From: Bog-756 sp963829235
GTDB taxonomy: Bacteria > Actinomycetota > Acidimicrobiia > Acidimicrobiales > RAAP-2
Length of the DNA stretch: 64,000 nucleotides
Direction of reading: 5' to 3'
Assembly (NCBI GenBank): GCA_963829235.1
Contig: CAWHIF010000003.1
Location: forward strand, 62,001-126,000
Within the stretch, counting starts at the first letter, position 1. Every line of letters starts with the position of its first letter. The notes below the pieces were generated by a model. That model was not told the DNA's origin. It was given only the letters and a program-made list of their open reading frames with translations, and searched no databases. The position numbers and the translations under genes are program-made. Of the stretch, positions 17,286 to 26,481 are shown in pieces.

Positions 17286-18962
17286 ACGGCGTGTTCACCA
17301 TCTGCGAGAGCTTCACGTGCCAATCCGCCATCAGGGGTGGACGTCGCTTTCCTCAGCTTCACTCTCCAACGCCATAATGAGGAGGGCCTGGTCGGCCGCA
17401 ACCTGCTTGAGCCGGCTGTGCTCCTGCTCAAGCTCTTTCACATCGGTGGTTCGCATCAGACCGAGCCGACCGAGCAAGCGACCATAGGTCGGCGAGAATC
17501 CAGGTTTTGAATGTTGCCTACGCCAGCGGAGAACAGCTTTTTCGATGGTGATGTGGAGCAGCCAAGCCACCAGGAATGTGAAGATTATACCGAGTGCCCA
17601 TCGCTCCAGATACGGCGAATGAGGAATCCATAACTCTATTTGTTCGAGTATCCCAGTGTGAACCAGATAGACGGGAAACGTGAGTGCTCCGATCCAATAG
17701 AGGACGAAAGCAGTACGTCGCCGATGCTGGCTGCGTACGGATTCTCTCAAATTCAACGATTCCATCCCGACTATGACTGGTACGAGGAGCAATGCAGTCA
17801 CCGCCGGGAGAATCAGAGCGAAGGTCGGTCCCAAATGGACGTCGCCTAGAATTGCCGCCCGGTAGGAGATAAAGGAGTACCCAAGATAAACAACGATCAG
17901 TAGAAGTGGCCAGGAGCGCGCCATGAGCCCACCAATGCTCTTGAAGTGAGGCCGCCACCAATTGGTAATGAACCCCAATATAAACACGTCAAAATTTGCA
18001 TAAAGCGGTGTATAAACCCATGGGTCAAAACCGGCTGATCCGGAATGTCGACTCCAAGAGAACCATCGGATGCAAATTCCGCCTGCCATGACAAGGACGG
18101 TCACTGCAGATAGTTTGACCAAGCTATTCCCACGCAAGATCTTTCGTGCGATTACAAATACGAGCGGGACTGTCAGATAGAACTGCCACTCGGTTGAGAG
18201 GCTCCAGAATGCCCCGAGTCCAGTTGGCGCCAATGCTCCGTTGAATGAGAACATGCCAATCCGAATTCCGAGCTGGCTTGCAAGCCCAGACGAGAACAAC
18301 CAATCCGGTGGCTGCAAGAGAACAATAAGCAAAGCTACTGTAAAGGTGAGAGGTACAATCCTCAAAAAACGATTACGAAGATAGAGCCAAACACCCGGTC
18401 GGGTCTCATCGTACTTCCTCTCGTAAAAACTCTTTCCCATGAGATATCCAGACAAGGTGAAGAACATCAGCATCCCCAACCATGCGGGCGACAGAGCAAT
18501 CCACGCCCATTGCGAATGACCAAAAGTCCAATCGTGTCCGAATACGATTCCGCTGTGCATTATGAATACGAGGGCGGCGGCCAAACCTCTCAATAGCAAG
18601 AGCCAATCGATTGATCTCCGCAGCTCATTAATAGGTACAGCAGTCTCGATCCCGGAAGGGGCTCTGCCGGCGGCGACCCTATTGCGTGGAAAGTACGCAA
18701 TGATTCCGATTGCGTAGAGAACGTAGAGTCCGATCAAACTTCCAGCTAAGAGCTTCAGGTCGTGTGGCGGTGCCAGGATCCGCACGGTCACGAGAGCGAG
18801 CCCGAACGGAGCCAGAATCGCTATTAAGAAACCCACACGCCGATCGAGGGACGAATTGCACCCATCGGATGACGCCACGGCTTTCGAGCTTGGCTCACCC
18901 TGCCTTGACTCACCCCGCCCGAGCATCAAATCAGAATACTCTGCTGCCGCGTGCTCAACCAA
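17286..18962 (-). repeat. right copy of the ~1.6-kb inverted duplication
   Basis: This is the counterpart of 5967-7606 in opposite orientation. Similarity covers about 35 bases before the start codon, the gene, and about 40 bases after the stop. The two copies enclose the leftward glycan operon, about 9.7 kb. Bounds were judged by eye. Confidence 0.8.
17331..18926 (-). CDS. acyltransferase-3 family membrane protein with C-terminal coiled coil (copy 2)
   Basis: This paralogue of the protein at 6003-7565 is about 531 residues long and shares the same core: LLLLRGLAAALVFIMHSG, FFTLSGYLMGKSFYERKY, LRNRFLRIVPLTF, FWSLSTEWQFYL, LTFPVYLVHTGIL and the closing charged helix KELEQEHSRLKQVAADQALL. It differs mainly in the outer loops, such as ILGYDFKLGGSEWAW in copy 1 against VFGHDWTFGHSQWAW here. 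It is predicted to acylate an exported sugar. The frame is open to 19370, but ATG at 18926 aligns with the start of copy 1 and with its conserved 5' flank, so the long N-terminal extension is discounted. Divergence between copies is moderate, so substrates may differ. Confidence 0.88.
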   Translation of the reverse strand: MLGRGESRQGEPSSKAVASSDGCNSSLDRRVGFLIAILAPFGLALVTVRILAPPHDLKLLAGSLIGLYVLYAIGIIAYFPRNRVAAGRAPSGIETAVPINELRRSIDWLLLLRGLAAALVFIMHSGIVFGHDWTFGHSQWAWIALSPAWLGMLMFFTLSGYLMGKSFYERKYDETRPGVWLYLRNRFLRIVPLTFTVALLIVLLQPPDWLFSSGLASQLGIRIGMFSFNGALAPTGLGAFWSLSTEWQFYLTVPLVFVIARKILRGNSLVKLSAVTVLVMAGGICIRWFSWSRHSGSAGFDPWVYTPLYANFDVFILGFITNWWRPHFKSIGGLMARSWPLLLIVVYLGYSFISYRAAILGDVHLGPTFALILPAVTALLLVPVIVGMESLNLRESVRSQHRRRTAFVLYWIGALTFPVYLVHTGILEQIELWIPHSPYLERWALGIIFTFLVAWLLHITIEKAVLRWRRQHSKPGFSPTYGRLLGRLGLMRTTDVKELEQEHSRLKQVAADQALLIMALESEAEESDVHP

Positions 18963-19222
18963 TGGGCTGACATGATGTTGTTCAAGAGGTGGCGGCTCGC
19001 CCTTTTGCCGTACGGAGGCGAGACGAACGAGCGCTGGCGGGTGGCGAACAGAGGTCCCGGCGACAGGATGCACTCCCCCACAGGTTGCTCCGAGCTCATG
19101 CGGTGCATAGGTCGGGCCACGGTGGGCCAGAAGCATTGCGGCGGTGGAGCTGCGAGGGCCACGTCCATGGACTCGAGGACCTTCGATCCGGTCTTTCGCC
19201 AACGAACGGCGTAGCCGCGTCC

Positions 19223-20428
19223 TCAGGTCAGAGACGTGCCGCCGGCTGATTCCGAGCTGCGGGAGCGGCTTGCCAAGAGGCGGCGCGCCAACCGCTGGGA
19301 TGGCACCTCGACCAGACGGAAGGAGACCCAAGACGCAGCGATCGACCCTGCGGCACCGGCAAGGAAGCACACCGTGAACGAGTAGTGGTCCTTGTGGAGC
19401 TGGTCGATGATGAAGAACCCGATGGGGATGTGAAGCAGGTACAGCGAATAGCTGATGTCACCGAAGAACCGGAACGGCTGGATCACCCGCTTCATCTGGA
19501 CCTGCATCAAGGCGATGAACACCACGACCGCGATCAGGTAGGTGGCAGCGGGCGCAGTCGGGCCGAGGAGTGGCCCGGGCCATTCAGGGGATTGGATACC
19601 AACCGGCGTCACCGAATAGAAGAGGATGAAGCAGAGCGCGACGGCGCTACACAGAGTCGCACCTTCGGCGAGGGAGATGATCCGCCGATTGGACAGGTAG
19701 AGGGCGCGCCCAAAGATCAGGAAGGCCACGTAGACCGCGAAGTCCTCGACGTGGCGCAGCTGCGGGGAGTGCACCAACCACATATTGAAGATCGCCCAGA
19801 TGCCGAACATCACCCAGGTAGCTCCGAACGGGCTGCCGTGGGAGTAGCCCAACAGAGCGAAGGTGACCGCGTAGAACATGACTTCGATGACAAGGGTCCA
19901 GGTCACCGCCAGCAGATAGGAGGACCCGGTCCCAAGGATCCAGTTCAGAAGAAACACGTTTTTGAAGTACGCCGAGAATCCATGGCCGGTGTTGAAGCCG
20001 GGGAGAATCCCCACGTGCAGATTGAGGGCCGACTCGAAGACCAGGGCGATGGCAACGGCAACGGCGAGCGGAGGCAGAATCCGGAACACCCGCTTCACTC
20101 CAAACTGCGTGTGGGTCTCCCGTTGCGAGACGTGCGTGATGATGTACCCGCTTACGAGGAAGAAAAGAATCACGCCCAGGTGTCCACCGTTTGCGAAGAG
20201 ATGAAATGGCGATGCGACCCAGTTGTACCAAATAGTCTCCGGTCCCCATGTCTCGTGATTCGCCGACAGCCAGAAACCCGAGAGATGCCACTGCATCACC
20301 AGGAGTGCCCCGATCCCGCGAAGGAGCTGGATGAAGTGGATCGACCGACCTGGGGGTGTGAGCAGGGAGGTGTGGGCCTCGTCTGGCAGTTGCACGGTTC
20401 GATCGTACGCGAGAGAGGGTACCAACAC
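19223..20428 (-). CDS. acyltransferase-3 family membrane protein, short form
   Basis: This 401-residue acyltransferase-3 protein has the core FIQLLRGIGALLVMQWHLSG with the catalytic-type His, VILFFLVSGYIITHVS, RVFRILPPLAVAVAIAL, TWTLVIEVMFYAVTF and ISYSLYLLHIPIGFFI, ten membrane helices in all. There is no SGNH domain or coiled-coil tail. The sequence is distant from the 6003/17331 pair and its DNA is higher in GC, so it is not a third copy. It probably O-acylates cell-surface sugar. The 296 bp between its stop and the upstream 18926 start contain no supported gene. Confidence 0.88.
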   Translation of the reverse strand: MLVPSLAYDRTVQLPDEAHTSLLTPPGRSIHFIQLLRGIGALLVMQWHLSGFWLSANHETWGPETIWYNWVASPFHLFANGGHLGVILFFLVSGYIITHVSQRETHTQFGVKRVFRILPPLAVAVAIALVFESALNLHVGILPGFNTGHGFSAYFKNVFLLNWILGTGSSYLLAVTWTLVIEVMFYAVTFALLGYSHGSPFGATWVMFGIWAIFNMWLVHSPQLRHVEDFAVYVAFLIFGRALYLSNRRIISLAEGATLCSAVALCFILFYSVTPVGIQSPEWPGPLLGPTAPAATYLIAVVVFIALMQVQMKRVIQPFRFFGDISYSLYLLHIPIGFFIIDQLHKDHYSFTVCFLAGAAGSIAASWVSFRLVEVPSQRLARRLLASRSRSSESAGGTSLT

Positions 20429-20521
20429 CCTGATTCCACGGAGCTAAGAGGGCCCCACGCCGTCCGAAGCGGCCAGGCGTTCCGACGTCATCCGTTCTGC
20501 CTGCCAACTGGCCACCTCTTC

Positions 20522-20728
20522 ATGGTCCCCAAATCCACCCTGAACAACGCCCAACTGGAAGACTCTTCGTTCGTCGGCGCCCACCTGACAGGCGCACGCC
20601 GGACTTACACCAACCGCACCATCGCCAATCTGACCGGCGCCACCGCTGCCATTACCGGATTCCCTGGGGGCGCGTCAGGGGCGCTGCGCAGGGCGACCAC
20701 ACCTCCTGTCACCGGCGTCACTGATTGT
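20522..20728 (+). pseudogene. possible pentapeptide-repeat fragment
   Basis: A plus-strand frame starting at ATG 20522 reads TLNNAQLEDSSFVGAHLTGA and shortly after ANLTGA, matching the A(D/N)LxxA rhythm of pentapeptide-repeat proteins. Only about four repeat units are present and the frame soon becomes unlike any family, running into the 3' end of the opposite-strand gene. It is either a short relic or chance similarity. Confidence 0.3.
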
Positions 20729-20730
20729 CG

Positions 20731-23517
20731 TCAACCAGACAAGGATGCCGCCACTTCTGAAGCCTCATCCGGAGCCATGACCGAACCCGCCACAGCATGA
20801 TTAGCTCGCTCTCGGTAACCGTCGTAGACGACAGCCACACCAAGGGCAAGTAGCAATGGTGCCGTGGTCAATACGCTGAAGTCGACGCGACTGTTCCCAA
20901 AATAGAAGTAAGCCCGGGGCGCAAGCACAAATCCAAAGAGAACACTGATGATAAGACCTCTTCTGTTTATCGTTGCATACTTCACAAAGAGAGACAATGG
21001 CACAAAAAGGAAGAGGAGGTCGTAGTAATACGAAACCTGGTTGAGCAGAATGAACGCCACGGTGATGAGAGTGACGCTCCGCCAAAAGGAGTCTTCACGC
21101 CACCGTAGATACCAAGCGAGCGCCAGTCCGGAAAGAATCTCAACAGGTAGCATGAACGGGTTGATCGCGTTGTTGGCGGCTTGGGCTCCATTGTTCCCAC
21201 TGATCGCCAAGCCGATGCTTTGGGCCCAGCCAAGGACAGAGGCATTAAAATACAATGCCGTCGCATTGGATGCGTTGCGGTACTGGCCTTGTAAGGCAGA
21301 GGTGGCGTGCCTAAATCCAGCAAGGCTTCGAAAGAAGTCATAGCGGAATCCAGCGAACCCCAACAGGGTTGCAGCCCCTGCGAAAAGAATGCCAAGTGCA
21401 ATATACCTCAGTTTTCGGCCTCGAAGGAAGAGAAGGAGGTAGAGGATGGGGAGGACTTTTGCCGCGCCGGCCAATCCGATCCATAAGGCCGCCATCGTGT
21501 CTCGATGCTCTTCGAATGAGGCGATACCGAGCACGACTATTATGAATATGATCAGGTCATTATTGCTCCGATCAATGGCAAACGATACAGGAAGCGAAAG
21601 CATCGCGACGGCCACTATTAGGAATCGATGAAAGTAAGGCATCCCCACCGTAAACGATCTCAAGAGCCACCAAACCAGGAAACCGATGACAAGGGCAAGG
21701 AATACAAAAACCGCAGCGTACTGATTCATCCACAGCAGGGGCGCCAAGATCCAATATCCAACAGGTGGATAGCTCCCCTGTTGGATATTATAAGGATTTA
21801 GGCTGTGCAAGAGCTGATACGGTTGAAAGAAATCGCTGAAGCGTACGTACTGAGTATATAGCCACATGTTCCGCTCAACTGCCGGAACGGTAGTCGCCTG
21901 AAAGCGGAATAAGTCCGAGAATATGTTGATCACAATCCCGATGCCCATTGCCCCAAACGTTGTGAGAACAAGGGGTCGCTGGATTCGGACCGCTGCGGGG
22001 ATGAGCTTGGACAGAAAGCGTTGAGCGAGAAGGATCGTCGCAGCAATGATGGCAACGATTCCCAACGACTGGGCCAGTCGGATGAGAAGGTAGGGCACCC
22101 GGCTCGGATCTTGGCGAAAGAGGGTGACGTTCATCGTCACATTCCGCACCGATCCGCCGAATGTTCCATTGGCGGTCAACATCGTAGGAGCCGCGTGGAG
22201 TACTGGGTAGTTAAAAGTGAACGACTGGACCTGCTGTCCATCGACCATGTAAACAAATGACTGGCTGCGTTGCACGTCAACCGATATGGAGACCCACTGA
22301 TGCAGTGGAAAGTTCCAGAGAAAGGTGTAGGTCGGTAAACGCCAAATATTGCTACTCGCCATGATTCCTGTGAGGAATGGGCTAGTGGCGCGGTGCATCT
22401 GGAATCGAAGACCATTGCCATCGCCCAACGTTGATACAACCGGGTTCAGGCCGCTTCGGAGCGATACCGCGCCATCGAGTCGCATCTGAAATGCGAGATG
22501 GACGTCGAGAGAAGCGGCGTTTGCAAACAGCTTGGGCTCACCGAACAGTGCGTAAGTCGTCTTTTGATTCGGGCCGACGTCGGTGGCGGCGAGGTACTGC
22601 GACCCTGACTGCTGCACGACGGCATTGTCCAGGGGGGTGACGGTGGCGACCAGGGCTATGCCTGCCACGAGTAGAATCAGTCCTAGCTTGACGCCGTGTT
22701 TCCGCACCAGTCGAAGCCACTGCGGGAACTCCCCCTGTGTTCTTGCGGATAGGCCTACTCGTTCGGCAACCAGGCTACCCGTGGCAATTCGAAGTGCGAA
22801 GAGGATGACGGATGCGAATACGGCGACCCCAGCCAATATTCGCAGCGCGGAGATGAGGCTTCCAGATCCAGCTGGCATCAGTTCCCGAGATGAGAGGGTG
22901 AAGTCGGAGACGCTGCCACTCAGAGGAGTCTGTGGGGGCGATTTTACCTTGGCGGGGTGCAGAGGCTGAGGTGATTTAACAGGTCCCCCGACGGTCGCGC
23001 TGCGCAGAGCTGGTAGGACCGATGCGAGGTAGTTATAGGAAAAGGGCCGTTGACCGTCGACCGTGGCGGTGATGCTGGTACCACCATCGTCGATGGCCAC
23101 AGTGACGGCATATGTTTGACCAACGACAACATGATTGACCAGGGCCGCCGAGAAGCTTGGGGCGCTGAGGACAACGTATCGGTAACCGTCCAGTGGTTCG
23201 CTGACCCATGCGGTTATCCCAGTCTTGGTTGACCCCACGTGGAAGAGAGTCTCGCCCGTCCTCATAACGTCGATTTGGAACCGGAAACGAAGACGAAGGT
23301 CGTACGACGCATTCTCGGAGCGGCTGTGCGGCAGCAGGATCGTCTGAGGTTGTCCGGCAGTAGTCGAAATTGGTCTGACAGTTACCACTCGTACGACGTC
23401 AGTTGTCGGACCTGCCACCAGGAATGAGCCAACAAAGGCAACGAGAGCAACGGCGAGAAGCGCAAACACCACTTTCACGTTCGGCCATGGAACATATCCA
23501 GGCCGACCGTCACTCAT
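20731..23517 (-). CDS. large membrane protein: two lectin-like (LamG-type) modules plus GT87-type transferase domain
   Basis: This protein of about 928 residues has three parts. After an N-terminal helix (VVFALLAVALVAFVGSFLV) comes a beta-rich module of the concanavalin/LamG type, with GETLFHVGSTKTGITAWV and VAIDDGGTSITATVDGQRPF. A central membrane helix pair leads to a second, similar module (LHQWVSISVDVQRSQSFVYM, then VDGQQVQSF). The C-terminal 450 residues are a polytopic GT-C domain with GYWILAPLLWMN, the GT87-like FAIDRSNNDLIIFIIVV and GLAGAAKVLPILYLLLFLRG. A surface glycan polymerase or transferase with built-in sugar-binding domains is a fair inference. ATG at 23517 is preferred: GGAGA lies 5-6 bases upstream, and the extra 176 codons up to 24045 look unconserved. 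Confidence 0.82.
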   Translation of the reverse strand: MSDGRPGYVPWPNVKVVFALLAVALVAFVGSFLVAGPTTDVVRVVTVRPISTTAGQPQTILLPHSRSENASYDLRLRFRFQIDVMRTGETLFHVGSTKTGITAWVSEPLDGYRYVVLSAPSFSAALVNHVVVGQTYAVTVAIDDGGTSITATVDGQRPFSYNYLASVLPALRSATVGGPVKSPQPLHPAKVKSPPQTPLSGSVSDFTLSSRELMPAGSGSLISALRILAGVAVFASVILFALRIATGSLVAERVGLSARTQGEFPQWLRLVRKHGVKLGLILLVAGIALVATVTPLDNAVVQQSGSQYLAATDVGPNQKTTYALFGEPKLFANAASLDVHLAFQMRLDGAVSLRSGLNPVVSTLGDGNGLRFQMHRATSPFLTGIMASSNIWRLPTYTFLWNFPLHQWVSISVDVQRSQSFVYMVDGQQVQSFTFNYPVLHAAPTMLTANGTFGGSVRNVTMNVTLFRQDPSRVPYLLIRLAQSLGIVAIIAATILLAQRFLSKLIPAAVRIQRPLVLTTFGAMGIGIVINIFSDLFRFQATTVPAVERNMWLYTQYVRFSDFFQPYQLLHSLNPYNIQQGSYPPVGYWILAPLLWMNQYAAVFVFLALVIGFLVWWLLRSFTVGMPYFHRFLIVAVAMLSLPVSFAIDRSNNDLIIFIIVVLGIASFEEHRDTMAALWIGLAGAAKVLPILYLLLFLRGRKLRYIALGILFAGAATLLGFAGFRYDFFRSLAGFRHATSALQGQYRNASNATALYFNASVLGWAQSIGLAISGNNGAQAANNAINPFMLPVEILSGLALAWYLRWREDSFWRSVTLITVAFILLNQVSYYYDLLFLFVPLSLFVKYATINRRGLIISVLFGFVLAPRAYFYFGNSRVDFSVLTTAPLLLALGVAVVYDGYRERANHAVAGSVMAPDEASEVAASLSG

Positions 23518-24057
23518 CCTGTCTCCGGGCGCGCCAAGAGCTGAACTCGTGGCCTGGCGACGCCCGCTTGCCCCCGCGACGCTGCCGGTGCCAGTTGGCA
23601 CCTCGTGATCATCGCTCACGATCGCCCAACGGATGTCGCCCCAAGCCGATCGCACACAGCTATGAAGCAACACACGGCAAAGGGACGGCATTTCGCGGCA
23701 GGAGCACAATAGTGATGGATCATCGCCAGAACCCGGATAGCCGCTACCTCCCAGATCGGAGCCACCGTTCGACAAGGTTACACGGGCTAATGCGTAGCCA
23801 CTAGATTGCCCTCGCAAAATGATCTCCGATTCGTTGGCGGCTCCCAACCGGCGAACCCTCCGGTGCCACTCGCACGGGAGGGTCCGGGTGTGAGGATGCC
23901 GTTGGGCGCACAGTGCCGAAGTGACATTGACTTGGCCGGGGTAGGTGCTCTCCCGCTCGGGGGACGGTGGACCGAAAAGGCCTCGAGGTACCGGCGCCGA
24001 TCCAACTTCATCGGCGGTGGGTTTCGTCGGTTGCTTACGGGACAAGCAGCGCCGGGG
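23518..24057. other. 540-bp stretch without independent gene
   Basis: It lies between the start of the two-module GT87 protein and the 3' end of the permease, both on the minus strand. The frame of the GT87 protein stays open as far as 24045, so a longer N-terminus is formally possible, but the residues are Pro/Ser/Arg-rich and featureless. A promoter for the downstream gene is expected; none could be assigned with confidence. Confidence 0.4.
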
Positions 24058-25224
24058 CTACCTTGTTCCCGTGGCCACAAGAACACCGAGTGCGGCCACC
24101 ATCGACAGCGGGACTGCGAGCACCCCGATGCGGCTGGCCTTGGCCAACGAAGGCCGTGCCCCTGCCGACCTCGCCGCTCGCAGCCAGAGCACCCAGGCCA
24201 GCGATCCGGTGACGAAGAGGTTCGGACCGAGATTGAGTCCGATGAGCAGTGCGAACGGGTGGTCGGGGGTCCGGGCGGCGAGCAATGAAGCAGCCGGGAG
24301 GTTGTTCACGAGGACTGAGCTGGCCGCGGCCACCGCCGCCGTTCCCCAGACATCGAGATGCGAGAGGAGCACGGAGGGACCGGCCCACACCCGTCCCAGG
24401 GTCCCGAGCGCCACGGCCACGCCGAACAAGCCGACGAGAAGGGGGACGCCCAGTATCCGAACCACGTGGCCAGGTTGATCCTTTCCCCCCAACAGTCGGA
24501 TCCCCATGGCAACCACCCCCACCACGGCCACCGGCAGCGCCGGCGAGTGCAGCACAAGCACCAGCACCGCCGCGACCACGACCGCCAACAGGCCAAGTCC
24601 GAGCGTCGACCGGTCCGCTTCGGCCACCTCGTCGTTACTGAGCCGCAGCGAACGGCGCTCCACCACGGCGATGACCCCAGCCGTGACCAGGAGGGCGGCG
24701 AGCGCCGGCGCCCACATGTGGGCCAGAAATGAGGCGCCTGTGAGTCGGACGTGACCGAGGACGATGAGATTGGTCAGGTTCGAGCCGGGCAGGAAGAGCG
24801 AGCCGGCGTTCGAGAGCAGCAGGCACCCGTAGAGAAGCGGGGCCTCCCCCTCGCCCCTGCTCCGGGCGGTGTAGACGAGCACCGGGGTGAGGAAGGCCAC
24901 GGAGGTGTCGAGGTTCAGCACCGCGGTCACCACGGCGATCATCACGGAGGCTCCGGCAAAAAGGACGATCCCACTGGACGAGGTCCTTGCCAACCGGTGA
25001 CCTGCGGCGGCAAAGAGCCCGTCGTACTCCGCAACCAGGCCGATGAGAAGCAGCCCGGTCACGAGCACGAACGGCGACCAGTCCTGGGCCGCAGCCGACC
25101 GGGCATCCTTTGGGCTCACGGCGACGGCCGCGATCAGCCCGGCGAGTCCCAGTGCCGCGATGAGCCATGGGAAGTAGCTCTGCACCTGAGTCTGGTACCG
25201 GTGCTGTTCCGGAGAGCCGTCCAC
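24058..25224 (-). CDS. ArsB/SLC13-type ion permease
   Basis: This polytopic transporter of about 388 residues belongs to the ion-transporter superfamily containing ArsB, NhaD and citrate/sulfate carriers. It has DWSPFVLVTGLLLIGLVAEY, LNLDTSVAFLTPVLVYTA (the NxDTxxxxxP signature) and NAGSLFLPGSNLTNLIVLG, repeated in the second half as VLVNNLPAASLLAA and GLNLGPNLFVTGSLAW. The substrate could be arsenite, another oxyanion or a dicarboxylate. No ars regulator or reductase is nearby. The frame is open to 25320; GTG at 25224 is a conservative choice because the N-terminal 32 residues are Arg/Pro-rich. It is divergent from the next hydrolase. Confidence 0.85.
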   Translation of the reverse strand: MDGSPEQHRYQTQVQSYFPWLIAALGLAGLIAAVAVSPKDARSAAAQDWSPFVLVTGLLLIGLVAEYDGLFAAAGHRLARTSSSGIVLFAGASVMIAVVTAVLNLDTSVAFLTPVLVYTARSRGEGEAPLLYGCLLLSNAGSLFLPGSNLTNLIVLGHVRLTGASFLAHMWAPALAALLVTAGVIAVVERRSLRLSNDEVAEADRSTLGLGLLAVVVAAVLVLVLHSPALPVAVVGVVAMGIRLLGGKDQPGHVVRILGVPLLVGLFGVAVALGTLGRVWAGPSVLLSHLDVWGTAAVAAASSVLVNNLPAASLLAARTPDHPFALLIGLNLGPNLFVTGSLAWVLWLRAARSAGARPSLAKASRIGVLAVPLSMVAALGVLVATGTR

Positions 25225-25281
25225 TGCCCGGAGTCTGCCAGAGGGCCGCCTCGGACCGACCACAACGGAGGAATGAGTGGG

Positions 25282-26187
25282 ATGGACCCCGCGCCGAGGT
25301 GGCGCTCGGGCAGAACCCACATCCGACCACAGCCACTGGCCAGGGACCCGCTCACACTAAGGTCGGGTGACGTGGAGATCGGAGCGGTGACGATCGAGGG
25401 AGTCTCCGACGGACGTCTCCGGGCACCCGCGACGCTGCTGTACAACAAGACGGACGAGGACTGGCTGCCGCACGCTCAGTTCTTGGACGAGGACGGAATG
25501 CTGCCCTTCGAAATGGGCGGGTTTCTGGTGCGGAGCGGTGATCGCCTCGCCCTCGTCGATACCGGGATCGGTCCGCATGCGGACCCGGTTCGCACCGGGA
25601 TGTTCATGGACAATCTGGCCGCGCTGGGTGTCGCACCTTCGGAGATCACCGACGTCGTCCTCACCCATCTGCACTTCGATCACCTGGGCTGGGCGACGGA
25701 CGGGGAGCGCCGCCTGTTCGAGAATGCGACGTACCGGTGCCACGAGGCGGACTGGGAGTTCTTCACGGGCTCGACGCCGTTCGACGACAGCCTCGCCATC
25801 TCGTTGATGGGCGGCCGACCATCGTTCGAACTTCTCCCTCCAGTAGCAGACCGCCTCGAGATGTGGAGCGGAGACGGGACGATCCTCCCGAGCCTGGACG
25901 TCCGCAGCGCTCCCGGGCACACACCTGGCAGTACGGTCATCGTTGTTTCCTCGGGAACCGCGAGAGCCATGCTCCTGGGTGACGTCGTGCACTGCCCGGT
26001 CGAACTGCTCAGCGACGACTGGGAGGCCATCAACGACGTGGACCCCCAGCTGGCGATGCGATCACGCGAGGCGTTGGCCAGAGAGCTCGAAGGCTCCGAC
26101 ATCCCGGCAGCCGCCACACACTTCCCTGGGCTCCAGTTCGGCCGGCTGCTGGCCGGCGAAGGTCGACGACAATGGACGTTCGGCTGA
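25282..26187 (+). CDS. MBL-fold metallo-hydrolase
   Basis: This metallo-beta-lactamase-fold hydrolase has the dizinc motif THLHFDHLGW, with further ligands in SAPGHTPGSTVIV and MLLGDVVHCPVELL and a final His in ATHFPGLQFGRLL. The N-terminal segment IGAVTIEGVSDGRLRAP and GGFLVRSGDRLALVDTGIG match the subgroup that includes lactonases and related esterases. Starts at 25273 or 25282 follow a GGAGG sequence at 25267-25271; GTG at 25372 gives the family-typical N-terminus VEIGAVTIEG and may be the true start. The substrate is unknown. It is transcribed away from the permease. Confidence 0.88.
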   Translation: MDPAPRWRSGRTHIRPQPLARDPLTLRSGDVEIGAVTIEGVSDGRLRAPATLLYNKTDEDWLPHAQFLDEDGMLPFEMGGFLVRSGDRLALVDTGIGPHADPVRTGMFMDNLAALGVAPSEITDVVLTHLHFDHLGWATDGERRLFENATYRCHEADWEFFTGSTPFDDSLAISLMGGRPSFELLPPVADRLEMWSGDGTILPSLDVRSAPGHTPGSTVIVVSSGTARAMLLGDVVHCPVELLSDDWEAINDVDPQLAMRSREALARELEGSDIPAAATHFPGLQFGRLLAGEGRRQWTFG

Positions 26188-26481
26188 GAGTGTCCCCAGT
26201 CGTATTGTCAGCGAAGCGCTGGATATGGCACCCTGCGCCCACTCGTGGAATCGACTCCGCTCTCCTAGACGATTCGGGCGAACCGAGGCCACCGGGAAGA
26301 ATCCCACTGACCGGGCAGGGCTCGGCTCGAAGGAAGAGAGGCGCCTCCGCACTGCCTTGTCTCTCTCACCTCTCGAGAGATAGTGTTCGAAGCTAATCAC
26401 CGCTCACCTCTACCAGCGGCGGGCGCCTTTTTCGCAGTTCGAACTAGCGGTGCGGGGGCAAGTGTTTTGGCAAATCCAAAC

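Noticed and set aside
18927..19370. N-terminal extension of the second acyltransferase
   Set aside because: Homology with the first copy and its 5' flank places the start at 18926; the extension is Arg/Pro-rich and unlike the family.
19385..20800. A 471-codon plus-strand frame
   Set aside because: It is antisense to the acyltransferase at 19223-20428 and highly charged without domains. Only a small pentapeptide-like stretch near its end was kept, as a low-confidence fragment.
24751..25272. Long N-terminal extension of the MBL-fold hydrolase
   Set aside because: It overlaps the permease on the other strand and has no hydrolase features; the ribosome-site evidence is at 25267-25271.
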